Shown here: positions 44,371-57,478 of the stretch, piece by piece | Layout of the letters: every line of letters starts with the position of its first letter | How positions within the stretch are numbered: the stretch's first letter is position 1 | NCBI GenBank assembly: GCA_964016875.1 | Contig: OZ024724.1 | Coordinates: 48,328,899-48,392,898 of the forward strand | Length of the DNA: 64,000 bases | Direction: 5' to 3' | DNA from: Fallopia convolvulus | Lineage: Eukaryota; Streptophyta; Magnoliopsida; Caryophyllales; Polygonaceae | Program-made: the position numbers and the translations under genes | The notes under the pieces: generated by a model | Seen by the model: the letters and a program-made list of their open reading frames with translations, nothing else | Database searches by the model: none | Told to the model about the DNA's origin: nothing

Positions 44371-45227
44371 ATGTTTTTTAAATTTAAATATATGAAATAT
44401 TTCATATATTTTTTATAATCTTGTGGATATTTGCAAATTTGTAGAATTGGATATTTTTTATTTAATGGTTATTTTGCCAAAATTGTCAAATCCAAATCTT
44501 ATAGAATATTTCACATGGATATAAATAATAATTTTATTATATTTGTGGTCTATAATTATTTTTTAACCAATAAAAAGATACCCAATTAAATTTCAACCAA
44601 TTAGATTGCTTTTATAAAAGAGGTGGTGTGGTCCAATCTAAAAGTGACATGTGTTATTTTTAATAATTTCTAAGCCTCCACTTTAGTATATATATTAATG
44701 AATGGATGATGATTGATAAATATCATAACAAATAAACGATTTTTCTAACCTATGCCCTTAGGGCATAAGTTAAGAACCTTTATTTAGAAATTTTCAAGTG
44801 TATTTTGATTATTTTAACATTTTTAAAATTATTTCCTAAGGATATATACTTTCCTTCTTAGGATCCTTCTGAGGATTTAGTTTCCATATTCGATATTCTT
44901 ATCCTATGCCCGAAAAACGGATAAACTATAATATGAGCGGTATGTACTATAAAATCCATCTTCTACTCCATATGGCTTTCATGAAAATAAAAAATCAGAT
45001 GTATAATTCTTCCTCCATGAAAACACTGGCACTGTTGGCAATAACCTAAAATTACTCTGAAATCTTTTACCAAATATAAATCAAATATCGAAAACATCCT
45101 ATGAGAACTATAAATCAACTGATTTTCCAATCAAAATAACAATAACTCTAGATTTGGAAAAATTAGAAAAATTCAGATAAACCATTAACTAATTAAAACT
45201 TATCACTAGATAAATTATCACTCTTAA
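43630..45227. other. AT-rich region with probable Helitron 5' ends on the minus strand and a (TA)n run
   Basis: On the minus strand TCTATTACTATACACTAAAG starts at 44209 after an A, and TCCATTCATTAATATATATA starts near 44710, also after an A; both are followed by the ACTAAAG block seen in short plant Helitrons. No CTAG/hairpin end could be paired with them. A (TA)n run lies at about 44333-44368. No gene seen. Confidence 0.4.
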
Positions 45228-45252
45228 AGGATCTCAAATCCAAGGTGTTACA
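45228..45252 (-). repeat. Detached Cassandra LTR edge
   Basis: GGATCTCAAATCCAAGGTGT followed by TACA is the same 25 bp that ends the Cassandra LTR at 46152-46176; the remainder of the LTR is absent here. Confidence 0.6.
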
Positions 45253-45984
45253 AATACTATTGAGTCATGCTTATAATTTATATCAAAACAAGTATTAATT
45301 TTTTTTTGGTGAAGGGCACTTTCCATAAGAATTGAAATGGAGATTTCTGGATACTATTTTTGAAGGCTTAACCACTTGATTATACTTATATACATTGATT
45401 TACTAAATAAATCTAACATTATAAATTAATTTTTTTAAAAACAAAATTTGTGATATTCTGAATATTAGGCATAGTCACGACTCTTTTTTCCACAATATAG
45501 AACTATATGTGCAAGGTTAGTGATATACAACTCTTCAAATCTATTTTTTGTAGGAGAAAATCTTCAATATATTACCTTATTTATTATTATTTGGTCGAAA
45601 TATATACCGCATTTAATAGTACAAGTACACAATACACAGTACACTTAACGTTTTCCTTCTAGATTTTAGATTTTGGTTCATAATGGCTTTTTTCAACGAT
45701 TCAAAAACTAGTGACTAATTGAAGTTGGGGCTAAAAAAAGCAAAACTGGCCTATTTTTTTAAGATAGCCCAAAATTCAACATGTGCCTATTTTTTAATTT
45801 TTAAGTAATTCAATATATCAGGTTTTACAACAATTCTACATTTCCACCATTAAATTCTTAACCTTTGCCCAATTCTCGCCCCTGACCCATTCCTTTAGTA
45901 TTTTTTCACCTTATGCCTTCGCTTCCGCCCTGGTCCGATGTGGGGTGAAAGTAATTTTTTTATCCTCCAGGCTCTTTAAGTAAT

Positions 45985-46176
45985 ACTCGTTGCTCTTCTG
46001 GGCCGATCGCCCCCCTAAATCCCCCCTGCCAAGAGGTCACCTATCTTGGTACTAATCGCGCCCATGCACGCTTAGCTTCATAGTTCTTTGTCCTCACTTG
46101 AACCACGAAAAGGAAGAGTTATTGTTGATATGGAGAGAACTTCCATTATAAAGGATCTCAAATCCAAGGTGTTACA
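45985..46176 (-). mobile_element. Diverged Cassandra LTR on the minus strand
   Basis: The minus strand starts TGTAACACCTTGG at 46176 and continues CAATAACTCTTCCTTTTCG and GTGAGGACAAAGAACT, then the 5S-like AAGCTAAGCGTGCATGGGCG and GATAGGTGACCTCTTGG. Divergence from the copies at 2.0-2.6 kb is considerable. The inner boundary near 45985 is approximate. Confidence 0.7.
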
Positions 46177-46209
46177 AATACATTGCCATCTTCAAGCAAA
46201 AGATGATGA

Positions 46210-46214
46210 CTAGC
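46210..46214. repeat. Target-site duplication, left (CTAGC)
   Basis: CTAGC immediately left of the 5' LTR and again at 57479-57483 right of the 3' LTR. Confidence 0.9.
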
Positions 46215-49081
46215 TGTAATAACTGCGGTTTTTGAGGATATTTTTGAATTTTTCTCGGATATCCTTTTAACCTTTTTGGTCCGTTTTAACGCTTAATCCA
46301 ATATTTTTGTTGGAGATTAAATCCTAGAAAATTCCGGGTGATATCCTAAAATCACAAAGAAATGATTTTATGGATTGGTGTGAATTCTAGGTTTTTTCGG
46401 TGGAAAAAGAATATTTATTGGATAAGCCGTCTTTTTAATTATGTACCGGAAAGGATTTAAAATGCGAAACGGAAGCCTTAAAAATTGAAGGTAGCAAGAT
46501 AAAATCATGGAAAATTGATTTTATTGGTCTACATAATTTACGAGACGTTTTTCGTTTAGTAAGTTTTTCCACCCGAGGTACATAATTTTACCGCTTTAAC
46601 GCGAGTCCAGTTCCGAGACGGATTTTGAGTTTTAAAACTTATCTCTTTCACTAGCTTAATAAGGAAGGCACGAGAGAGGGATTAAGATGGAATTAAAGGC
46701 ATATCTTCTTGCCTCGTTAGAGTCTATCCACTCATTTGCAAATGAAAAGAAGGAACGAGAGAAATCGGGGACGACGGACTCGGGAGCTACTCCAACGCCG
46801 ACCAACCTTCTCTGTCCCATCCACCACCAACTCCTCCACCTCTCACCTTCTTCTTCCATGTGTGAGTTGGCTGCAAGGGGGAGCTGGACCAGCCGGGGAA
46901 TCGGGTCGGAACGCCGGACTCGGGGAGAAAGAATTCCTTCATCGCCGGCTGTCTTCATGCTCGTCAAGCGACGTCGCCGGCGTTCAACAACCCTCCGACC
47001 ACCAACCACCATGGGAGCCGCTGTCGGGCAACGCCCATCCACCCTCAGGCTACGGGATCGAGCCATGATCGAGCCAAACGAGCCATGGGCTCGAGTGAAG
47101 GTATATACGATCAAAATTAGTTAGCGGGTTGATTGCGGAGCCACCGTAAGGGCCTTTCGGTTCCGCTTTGCTAATTAAATTTATGGGTTTTATAATCTTG
47201 ACGTTGATACGGTCCCACAGGTTCAAACCGCTCGTGAAACGGACGTCTGGATCTTCCGTTATAGCGAATACAAGTTTTGGATACCGATTGGCAGGTAAAG
47301 GACTTCAGATAATTACTCGGGATTCGTTGTTAATCCGTTTGATCCGAAATTTGGTAACCTTTAAGAACTGTTGCTAATGAACAATTTTTATTTAGAAAAT
47401 TGTTTCAAAAGTGAAGCGGATAATTAGTTATAATTCCGCCAAGATGGCTCCTTGAAGCATTAACTAAGGATTCACTATATATCGATATTCGGAAATTCAA
47501 TCGTTTATCGATTAAGAAGTTGTAGGAGTTGAGAATACAACTAAGAGGTGTTTCTGTGAGCTCGTTGTTGAGAATCCTTTTGTTATATTTGTCAGAAGGA
47601 TGATAAAGATTAATGATGGAATTGCTAAGGACGTTGAGTACGCCTTATAAGGCAAGTGGACGATTCTCTTTTGCGTTATGGTTATTAATGAGGGATTGAA
47701 TTTCTTTTGATCCTCATGTTGTAAATAATTTGTATGTTGAATAAAGTTTGATAGGTTGTTATTTGTTAGAAATAACGACCATGTCGTTATTGCTGTTTTT
47801 GCGCTAGAACTGAACTTAGGACCGTTGTATGATTAGTTGTCTCATGCTAAGACATTGGTGTGAAATAAGATGGTAGAGATGGGAGTTTAGACTCCAAGAC
47901 ATATCTTTAGTGGTCCTGTGCTGAAACACTGTTGCAAAATAGGTAGTCCAGGGGTAGGAGCCGAGTCTCCAATGACCTCTTTATAACAAAATCTGTATTG
48001 GGGGGTGTAGCTTGCTAGCGTATCCCAATATTGGATTCATGACTCATGTCACGCTTCACGTTGAAGGAAGACAATGGTGCACTCTAGCTAAGTGCAATTG
48101 ACACTCGGTTGTTGGCCGAGCATGTATAAATGATCATGGATGAAACAGGCCCTCTGATCTCGGTTGTTGGCCGAATCTCGGTTGTTGGCCGAGCATATAT
48201 AAATGATCATGGATGAAACAGGCCCTCTGATCTCGATTGTTGGCCGAACTACGAAAAAAAAACTATTAAATGGTGCGAGTGCACAGTTTGAAAGTAATGT
48301 AAGATTGGTGCGTTAGGCACATTAAAGTACCATAATGGTTAGTCCATTTGATAACCATTCTTGCTCCTGATTAAGAATGATTCTTAATCAAACTTTGATT
48401 AAGTTAAGTTGTTTAGTCGTTGAAGACGATGATGAATGTTGAGTGGTTAGTATAAGTTTCTACTAATCATTTATGCTTCTTAAAGAAACCATAAACAGTG
48501 GTGTTCTCTCTCTTGATTATGCAAATCTCCTTCTTATTCTCTATAAGACTGCAAACCGTTGGATCATAATCCGAGTCTATTCGGATTTGGATGCCAATAT
48601 GTTTAGTTACAACCATAATAACAAAGTTAGATTCTCCGCTTGCTAGTCTATCATTAGACTAACCCGTCCATCTTCTTTTCTTTTATATGGTCGGCTGGTG
48701 TCCACCGGTGGTTTACGACACATCAGGTATTTCTTGGAAGTTGATTCAATAGGCGGATTCAGATGTTTGAAGCTCCAGAAATTGAAGAAAGATTTCCAAT
48801 GGCTATACTTAAGTGAAGATCATGATTGAACTACTTCAAAGCGAAGCTGAGTTTCAGAAATAAGAACTCAAGGAAGACTTGATGAAGATTTGTTTAAATA
48901 GAAGGTTGTTCTATTTATTTATTCTTTTTGAATTAAGGTTTGTATAAGACCAATTGTATTTATTCCGCTGTAATCTTTCTTTTAGTTTGTTCAGTCAATT
49001 TAAAGCCTTGGGTAGCTTCGGTTTAGTCTTAATCGGGGTTACTGGCGGTAATACCTCCAGGGTAAGTAAGGGGGTGTTACA
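46215..49081 (+). mobile_element. Ty3/gypsy 5' LTR (2867 bp)
   Basis: Begins TGTAATAACTGCGG and ends GGGGGTGTTACA. After GAAG comes TGGTATCAGAGC, the primer-binding site for initiator-Met tRNA (49086-49097). The partner LTR is at 54613-57478. Sampled stretches differ at roughly 2-3 per cent of positions. A GC-rich island at 46780-47080 contains an open frame that is preserved in both LTRs. Confidence 0.92.
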
Positions 49082-52000
49082 GAAGTGGTATCAGAGCTAA
49101 AAGTTCCTAAGTCTTGCTTAAGACTTTCATCCTTCCATATAGAATTATGGAGAATTCTATATTGGTGTTGTCTTAGAACCATTTACGGAAAATGGTTAAG
49201 ATTGGAGGTTAGACTCGTGAAGAGATAGAAGGAGAAAAGGAAATTGGAGAACACGAGGTAACAAGTTTGTAATGGGTTATGTGAAAAAGGTCCTATAGTG
49301 GACATTTGATTCCCTGGATATGGGAATGGATTCCGAGAAGGATCCAAAGTAAGATTAGGTGAAGATTCCTGAAGTTGAACCGGTTCTTGACCAAGTTCTC
49401 AATGAATTCCTATTCTCTCTTGGGAGCCTGAATTGGGTGTACCCTCGTCTTTCTTCCATGTTATTAGGAAACTTCTTGTGAAATTTTGAAGTTAAGTATT
49501 GTACTTCATAAAGACTTTCTAGATTGAAGGTTTCCTAATTTAAGCTAGTATGATGGAAGATTTCAAGTTAAGAATTTTTGTTAGAAAGTTCATGATACAA
49601 AGTATGTGAAAGGAATTGTTAATTTCTTTTCTTGAGATATGAAAGTTCAAGTTTTGTATTTAAAAAGGAAATTTTTAAGTGAGTTTCTTTGACATTGAAG
49701 TCATAAGAGTAAGAGTTTTCCCGAGAATATTTTCTTAGGAATTTCTGAATTTTGAAATTCGAGTATCAATAGAAGTTTGGAGTTGGAACCTCTACTCCTC
49801 AATGTTGAGATTTGAAGAATCTTATGAGCCTTGAGTGTTTCTAAAAAGATCAGTATGGATCATGAAGGGATGTAAAAGAATCCTGAAAAAAAAAGGATTG
49901 TCTTTGGAAACTTTCTTCAACAACTGTGTTTGTGACTCTATGGTATAGAATCATGGATATTCTATACTTTTATTTGCCTAGTGGGAAGTTAAAGAGCTTT
50001 GAGGTGGTCAAGTGTTGGATCAATTGAATTGTTAAACTATTGGAAGATGCAGTTCAATTTTGAATCTGAGAGTGTTCAAACTCGGATTTTCATATATGTT
50101 GATATCCTTTGAGTTAAGAGGATTGAGAATCCTAAATGGAATGGGAATTTCTTATGATTATAGTAAGAAAGAAAAGAAGAATGTTGGTTCAGTTTAAGTT
50201 GTGAACAAGTGGTTAATCATCAAGGTTGTTGTGAATAAGGTTGATTGGTCAAAATGGATTGAACATGTAAAAGTTCATCAGTAATGTGTTTATGTTCAAT
50301 TAACTACTTAGCACAAGTGTTAATTGATTACATGAGCTGTTGATATCCAGATGACTACCCTATGAGACAACGTTATTGAAGTTTCGTTGTATGATACCCA
50401 ACTCGGGATAATGAGAAGAGACTTGAGGTCTATAGTTGACCAATAATGGAATCAGTAAGAAGATGTTCTAAATTGCCAATGGAATTGGCTTATGTATCTT
50501 CAAGGATGGAAATGATAAAGTTCAGTTTGGAGAAGATCATTCAAGAATGATTTTGGGCATGTTTGTCTTGATATTTTAAACGGTTGGGAGAAAAATATCA
50601 ATCATTCAATATTGTGGTCAATAAGGCCTAGCCCTTAATTCTGAAAAATAATTTCAGTTGTGTTTGAGTTTTGAAGATTGTATATCTGTCAAACCTAATG
50701 TCTAAGGTGGTACTGGTGAAACTATTAAGTTGTTAGCAAGTCTCCTAACCACAAGTTTTCCTTTGCAATGTGGTTTGAAGTTAAATTAATGAAAAGGTAT
50801 ATGCAATCTCCTTATGGTTAAGTGAGAAGACAAGGGAATGATGGAGAAGTTTAGTTGTTTACCAATGTTGAATTGAGAAAGGTTTAAGAATACCTTGTTT
50901 GGTCATGTGCACTCTTCTGCTAAAAGAGATTGGAAATTAAAGAAATTTCGTTATATGTAGAGAGGTATATGGATTGAATGTTTTGAACTAGATGAAAAGT
51001 TTGAAAGTTCACTTTTTATATCGAGAAGATTAAGTTATAAGAGGATTGAAAGTCCTTAAAATCGTCAAAAGAGTTTGATAGTCACTCTTGGATATCGGAA
51101 TTTAAATGACTATTAACTTGCTGAAGGCTTGTTGTTTTGTGAATGGATGAACTCAAGTATTAAATTTTTGTCAATGGATCATGTTTGCATAACTTTAAAG
51201 TAATATGTCAAGATGGTACACAAGTTGAGAGCGACCTTGGAAGAAGTTGTCATGGGTATGAAAATGTCGGAATCACACTTTCCCTAAGGATTGCAAGTAA
51301 ATTGATGCAAGCAATCAACTTCTTTTATTGAACCTGTGATGTTAAGTTGGGTTGAGATTGAGTTAAATCAGGCAGAGATTTCTCAATACTATGGATTATA
51401 GAAAAGTCTAGCAGTGTGTCTAATTAAGGAAAAGTCAAGGAATGCCACCAGGTTCTATCTTGAGGAAGGAATGAAGTATTACATTCGAAAGGAAATGTAG
51501 TACGCATAAGTGAATTGGATTGTCTTAGGTCCTTTGAGGCTCAGTTTTGATTTGAAACTTTGGCCAAGTTGGTAAGGTCAGCTAATGTTGAAGTATCATC
51601 ACAGAATTAGAACAATGTGTTAGTAGCATCCTTAAAATAAGGTCAACAACTTTATTTGATGCATTAGCTTGACGCGCCCAATTCTTCAAGAAAGTAGCTC
51701 ATCTTTGTTTCCAAGGTATTCCAAGTTAAAGCAAGTATGCTAGTAACCTATGTCGAGTTCCTGTCAAGCTGTTATGATTTAAGGATATTTGAGATCGTTT
51801 CATGATTTTCTCTTTTGAGAAAATTCTTTGGACTTTATAGAATTCAAGTATGAATTTATAAAAGTAATGATAGTTTGTTATAAAGGATTTATGAATAAAT
51901 TTTCTACGGTTTTCATGGTGGTGAGTAAGAATGTGATTTGTCTTCCATCTTGATCACATGGTAAGGCAAGATTACATGTCTTATTCCTATGAGAATGCAG

Positions 52001-54612
52001 TAAAGGATTATGTTTATTTTATCTCCCCATCCTGATCACATGGTGGAATAAGATCACATTATTCCTTGGGTTTTAAAGAATAGTTTCTAGTATGATTGAC
52101 AATCATATAAGTTTCACAATTAGATGAGTTTTGCAAGTGTAGTTGGTTGAGATGAAAAGATGCAAGCTTTCTTTTGCATTATAGCAATTGCTATATCTAG
52201 TATTTTGTACAACTCCTTTGTGTTAGTATATCCTTGTTATCCTATACCATTTAAGGAGTATGGTCAAACTTCCCAAAATAGTTCGATTATAAGTAAAGAA
52301 ATTTGGTAAGATTCTTTACAAATCTATGTTGGTCTCTGAAGAGCATGGAGTAACTCTGTACTTCTCTAAAAGTTTGGGATTGTTTTCAGTCAATGATTAT
52401 TGGAATTCTCTAAGCAGTTTGCTAGTAGTTCATCTTGGTTGACGTCATGACCTAAGAAAGTCATTGCCTTTTTAGCGGAATTGTCCTTGAAAGTAAGTTC
52501 ATATGGATTCCTGGAATGGAACCCTTTCTAAGGAATGATATTGTAGTAATCCTTTCTTTAGAGTAAAGGATGTATTAGTAATTTCTCCATTAGTTGTTAT
52601 TTGTTTTCACGTTTCCTTGAAAACTTAAATCTCTTTGAGATAAGATAGTTAAGTGAGGATTTTAAGCAGAACTCCAATAGGTCTGAGGTTTGGATATGTA
52701 AATTAGTATTGATATTCAATCTCAGCCTGATTAGTTGTTGGATTTAGAGAGTGGACACGTGAAGATATGTTTTTAATTCTAAGAGTTAAGTTGCTCTAAA
52801 GTCAGAATGCTAAGTGAAGCCTAAATAGTTCTTTGATGAAAAAGATTGAAAATGGTCAATAGAGACAATTTGTTGGAAATTATTGGACTAAAGGTATTAT
52901 TGTCCAATATGTTGAGAAAGATAACTACTTTTGAATGTCAGTATGCCTAAGCTGAGTTTTGGTTGAGAAAAGAATGTAAAGGATTGACAAGATAGGTTAT
53001 TACCTTGTCATGTGTTGGATAAGTTTCATATTCTTGGTTAAAGTAATACTGAGATTTTATCTCAAAAGGAAATTGAGTAAGGATTTTAAGTAATCCATGT
53101 AAAGAAACTGATTTGAGAAGGACTAAAGGTTTAGTTTGGATGACAACAAGGTTGTGTGAATCCCCTAGGATTTTATTCAAAATCTGTTGACCAGATCAAG
53201 GAAAAGTAGTATGAGAAAGTAATATTGTTTAAGATCAAATGGAGCAGATCAAGAGGTAAGACACCGGGATTTGTTAATCAAGATTATGGATTGCTTGGTT
53301 TTAAGACTGTTCATGAGTATCTGTTGTTGATGAGCTTTGAAAGCTGATTTCAAAGGAAGCATATTTTATTTGCTTAGTTAGTTCATCCTGGAACAAGTAA
53401 ATGTATAAGGATTAAGATAAAACTTTTGATGGACTGACATGAAGCGAAATGTCACCGAGTTTGTTTTGATGTGTTTGTTTTGTTTGGAAGTCCTGATTGA
53501 GCATAGAAGACCAGATGAAATGTTATAGTCTCTACCTGTTTCAGAATAGAAGTGGAAAGATATTACAATGGATTCTTGTCATTAGTCGTTGAAGACTTAA
53601 TGAAAGAAGGATGTAAGAAGGATTCAATATGGAGGTTGTTAAGAAACTCATCTAGAGTGTTCTTTCTAATGCATTTAAGATGACTTAAAGAGTACAGAAG
53701 TTAGCTGAGGTGTTCATGTATGAAGTATTTCATCTTCATAAAAACCCAAAGACTATTATCTCTGATTGAGATGGATGGTTCATGCCAAGTTCTGAAGGGA
53801 GTGACAACAAACTTTATTGAGTAAATTGAATTTTAGCGCTGGCCTCCCTCATCAAAGTGATGAACAATGCAAGGAAACAAATTCAAACTCCCGAGGACAT
53901 GTATTCAGAATTCCACACGAGTTGGAATGATAGTTTGAGGTTGAGTGATTTCACATACAAGAATTGTGATCACACGATAAAGAAATGAATCTCTTAAGGC
54001 TTTGTAAGGCTGGAAGTGTTGATTGTCAATTTGTTAGAATGACAATGCTGACAAGGTTCTTCATGGGCTAGATTTGGCCAAGAGAACAACAACTGATATC
54101 ACACTAACATGTTCAAGGGTGTTAACTACTCAAAAGCGACAACAGTTGTGTGTTGTGCTAAAGCAAGAGCATGTTAAGTTCATTATAATGAACAACGTTT
54201 TTGTTCTGCTATTCGCCTTGAAAGGCATATTCCGTTGGGGAATGCGAGACAATGTAAATGCTCACTATGTTGGATTTTTCGAGATATTGGAAAGAACTGG
54301 TAAGCTTGTTTATCGGTTGGCATTGCCACCTTCAGTGCATTCTATCTGTAATCTTTTACTTGATAAGTATACGTTTGATATATCTCATGTACTCAACAAT
54401 AATGAGATGGATATTCAACCAAATGATCCCTATGAAGAAGGGCCAGGCTGAATCGTGAATAAGAAAAATACCTTTGATTAGGTTATCTTGGCCTAAAAAT
54501 GGAGGTGAAGAAAAGACTTGAGAAACTACACAGGAAATGCTGATGCTATCCTTCCTTGTGATCTGAGTTCTCCTTGGTTTCGAGGACGAAACCATTTTTA
54601 AGGGGGTACTAA
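49082..54612 (+). mobile_element. Ty3/gypsy internal region, coding sequence heavily decayed
   Basis: 5.5 kb with no frame longer than 125 codons. Recognisable pieces are at the 3' end: the integrase zinc-binding region near 53375-53520 (VHPGTSK, then WTDMKRNVTEFVLMCL, EHRRPDEML), a core remnant near 53830-53980 (LPHQSDEQ for the usual HPQTDGQ) and the integrase C-terminal block at 54220-54430 (AHYVGFFEILERTGKLVYRL, ALPPSVHSI, DISHVL). A closing FRGRNHF motif and a purine tract AAGGGGGTACT sit just before the 3' LTR. This order and the iMet primer site place it in the Ty3/gypsy chromovirus-like group. Gag, protease and polymerase cannot be read through the many stops. Confidence 0.85.
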
Positions 54613-57478
54613 TGTAATAACTGCGGTTTTTGAGGATATTTTTGAATTTTTCTCGGATATCTTTTTAACCTTTTTGGTCCGTTTTAACGCTTAATCCAAT
54701 ATTTTTGTTGGAGATTAAATCCTAGAAAATTCGTGGTGATATCCTAAAATCACTAAGAAATGATTTTATGGATCGGTGTGAATTCTAGGATTTTTCGGTG
54801 GAAAAAGAATATTTATTGGATAAGCCGTCTTTTTAATTATGTACCGGAAAGGATTTAAAATGCGAAACGGAAGCCTTAAAAATTGAAGGTAGCAAGATAA
54901 AATCATGGAAAATTGATTTTATTGGTCTACATAATTTACGGGACGTTTTTCGTTTAGTAAGTTTTTCCACCCGAGGTACATAATTTTACCGCTTTAACGC
55001 GAGTCCCGTTCCGAGACGAGTTTTGAGTTTTAAAACTTATCTCTTTCACTAGCTTAATAAGGAAGGCACGAGAGAGGGATCAAGATGGAATTAAAGGCAT
55101 ATCTTCTTGCCTCGTTAGAGTCTATCCACTCATTTGCAAATGAAAAGAAGGAACGAGAGAAATCGGGGACGACGGACTCGGGAGCTACTCCACCGCCGGC
55201 CAACCATCTCTATCCCATCCACCACCAACTCCTCCACCTCTCACCTTCTTCTTCCATGTGTGAGCTGGCTGCAAGGGGGAGCTGGACCAGCCGGGGAATC
55301 GGGTCGGAACACCGGACTCGGGGAGAAAGAATCCCTTCACCGCCGGATGTCTTCATGCTCGTCAAGCGACGTCGCCGACGTTCAACAGCTCTCCGACCAC
55401 CAACCACCATGGGAGCCTATGTCGGGCAACGCCCAGCCACTCTCGGGCTCGGGGATCGAGCCATGATCGAGCCAAACGAGCCATGGGCTCGAGTGAAGGT
55501 ATATACGATCAAAATTAATTAGCGGGTTGATTACGGAGCCACCATAAGGGCCTTTCGGTTCCGCTTTGCTAATTAAATTTATGTTTTTTATAATCTTGAC
55601 GTTGATACGGTCCCACAGGTTCAAACCGCTCGTGAAACGGACGTCCGGATCTTCCGTTATAGCGAATACAAGTTTTGGATACCGATTGGCAGGTAAAGGA
55701 CTTCGGATAATTACTCGGTATTCGTTGTTAATCCGTTTGATCCGAAATTTGGTAACCTTTAAGAACTGTTGCTAATGAACAATTTTTATTTAGAAAATTG
55801 TTTCAAAAGTGAAGCGGATAATTAGTTATAATTCCGCCAAGATGGCTCCTTGAAGCATGATGACTAAGGATTCACTATATATCGATATTCGGAAATTAAA
55901 TCGTTTATCGATTAGGAAGTTGTAGGAGTTGAGAATACAACTAAGAGGTGTTTCTGTGAGCTCGTTGTTGAGAATCCTTTTGTTATATTTGTCAGAAGGA
56001 TGATAAAGATTAATGTTGATATTGCTAAGGACGTTGAGCACGCCTTATAAGGCAAGTGGACGATTCTCTCTTGCGTTATGGTTATTAATGAGGGATTGAA
56101 TTTCTTTTGATCCTCATATTGTAAATAATTTGTATGTTGAATAAAGTTTGATAGGTTGTTATTTGTTAGAAGTAACGACCATGTCGTTATTGCGGTTTTT
56201 GCGCTAGAACTGAACTTAGGACCGTTGTATGATTAGTTGTCTCATGCTAAGACATTGTTGTGAAATAAGATGGTAGAGATGGGAGTTTAGACTCCAAGAC
56301 ATCTCTTTAGTGGTCCTGTGCTGAAACACTGTTGCAAAATAGGTAGTCCAGGGGTAGGAGCCGAGTCTCCAATGACCTCTTTATAACAAAATCTGTATTG
56401 GGGGGCGTAGCTTGCTAGCGTATCCCTATATTGGATTCATGACTCATGTCACGCTTCACGTTGAAGGAAGACAATGGTGCACTCTAGCTAAGTGCAATTG
56501 ACACTCGGTTGTTGGCCGAGCATGTATAAATGATCATGGATGAAACAGGCCCTCTGATCTCGGTTGTTGGCCGAATCTCGGTTGTTGGCCGAGCATATAT
56601 AAATGATCATGGATGAAACAGGCCCTCTGATCTCGGTTGTTGGCCGAACTACGAAAAAAAACTAACAAATGGTGCGATTGCACAGTTTGAAAGTAATGAA
56701 AGATTGGTGCGTTAGGCACATTAAAGTACCATAATGGTTAGTCCATTTGATAATCATTCTTGCTCCTGATTAAGAATGATTCTTAATCAAACTTTGATTA
56801 AGTTAAGTTGTTTAGTCGTTGAAGACGATGGTGAATGTTGAGTGGTTAGTATAAGTTTCTACTAATCATTTATGCTTCTTAAAGAAACCACGAGCGGTGG
56901 TGTTCTCTCTCTTGATTATGCGAATCTCCTTCTTATTCTCTATAAGACTGCAAACTGTTGGATCATAATCCGAGTCTATTCGGATTTGGATGCCAATATG
57001 TTTAGTTACAACCATAAGAACCAAGTTAGATTCTCCGCTTACTAGTCTATCATTAGACTAACCCGTCCATCTTCTTTTCTTTTATATGGTCAGCTGGTGT
57101 CCACCGTTGGTTTACGACACATCAGGTATTTCTTGGAAGTTGATTCAAGAGGCGGATTCAGATGTTTGAAGCTCCAGAAGTTGAAGAGAGGTTTCCAATG
57201 GCTACTTGAGTGAAGATCATGATTGAACTACTTCAAAGCGAAGCTGAGTTTCAGAAATAAGAACTCAAGGAAGACTTGATGAAGATTTGTTTAAATAGAA
57301 GGTTGTTCTATTTATTTATTCTTTTTGAATTAAGGTTTGTATAAGACCAATTGTATTTATTCCGCTGTAATGTTTCTTTTAGTTTGTTCAGTCAATTGAA
57401 AGCCTTGGGTAGCTTCAGTTTAGTCTTAATCGGGGTTACTGGCGGTAATACATCCAGGGTAAGTAAGGGGGTGTTACA
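54613..57478 (+). mobile_element. Ty3/gypsy 3' LTR (2866 bp)
   Basis: Counterpart of the 5' LTR, ending TGTTACA at 57478 and followed by CTAGC. Its last 1285 bp plus flank is the source-like copy for block B1 at 36628. Confidence 0.92.

Noticed and set aside
46656..47114. 152-codon minus-strand frame in the gypsy LTR as a host gene
   Set aside because: It is antisense to the LTR, present because of GC-rich composition, and has no splice or promoter context.
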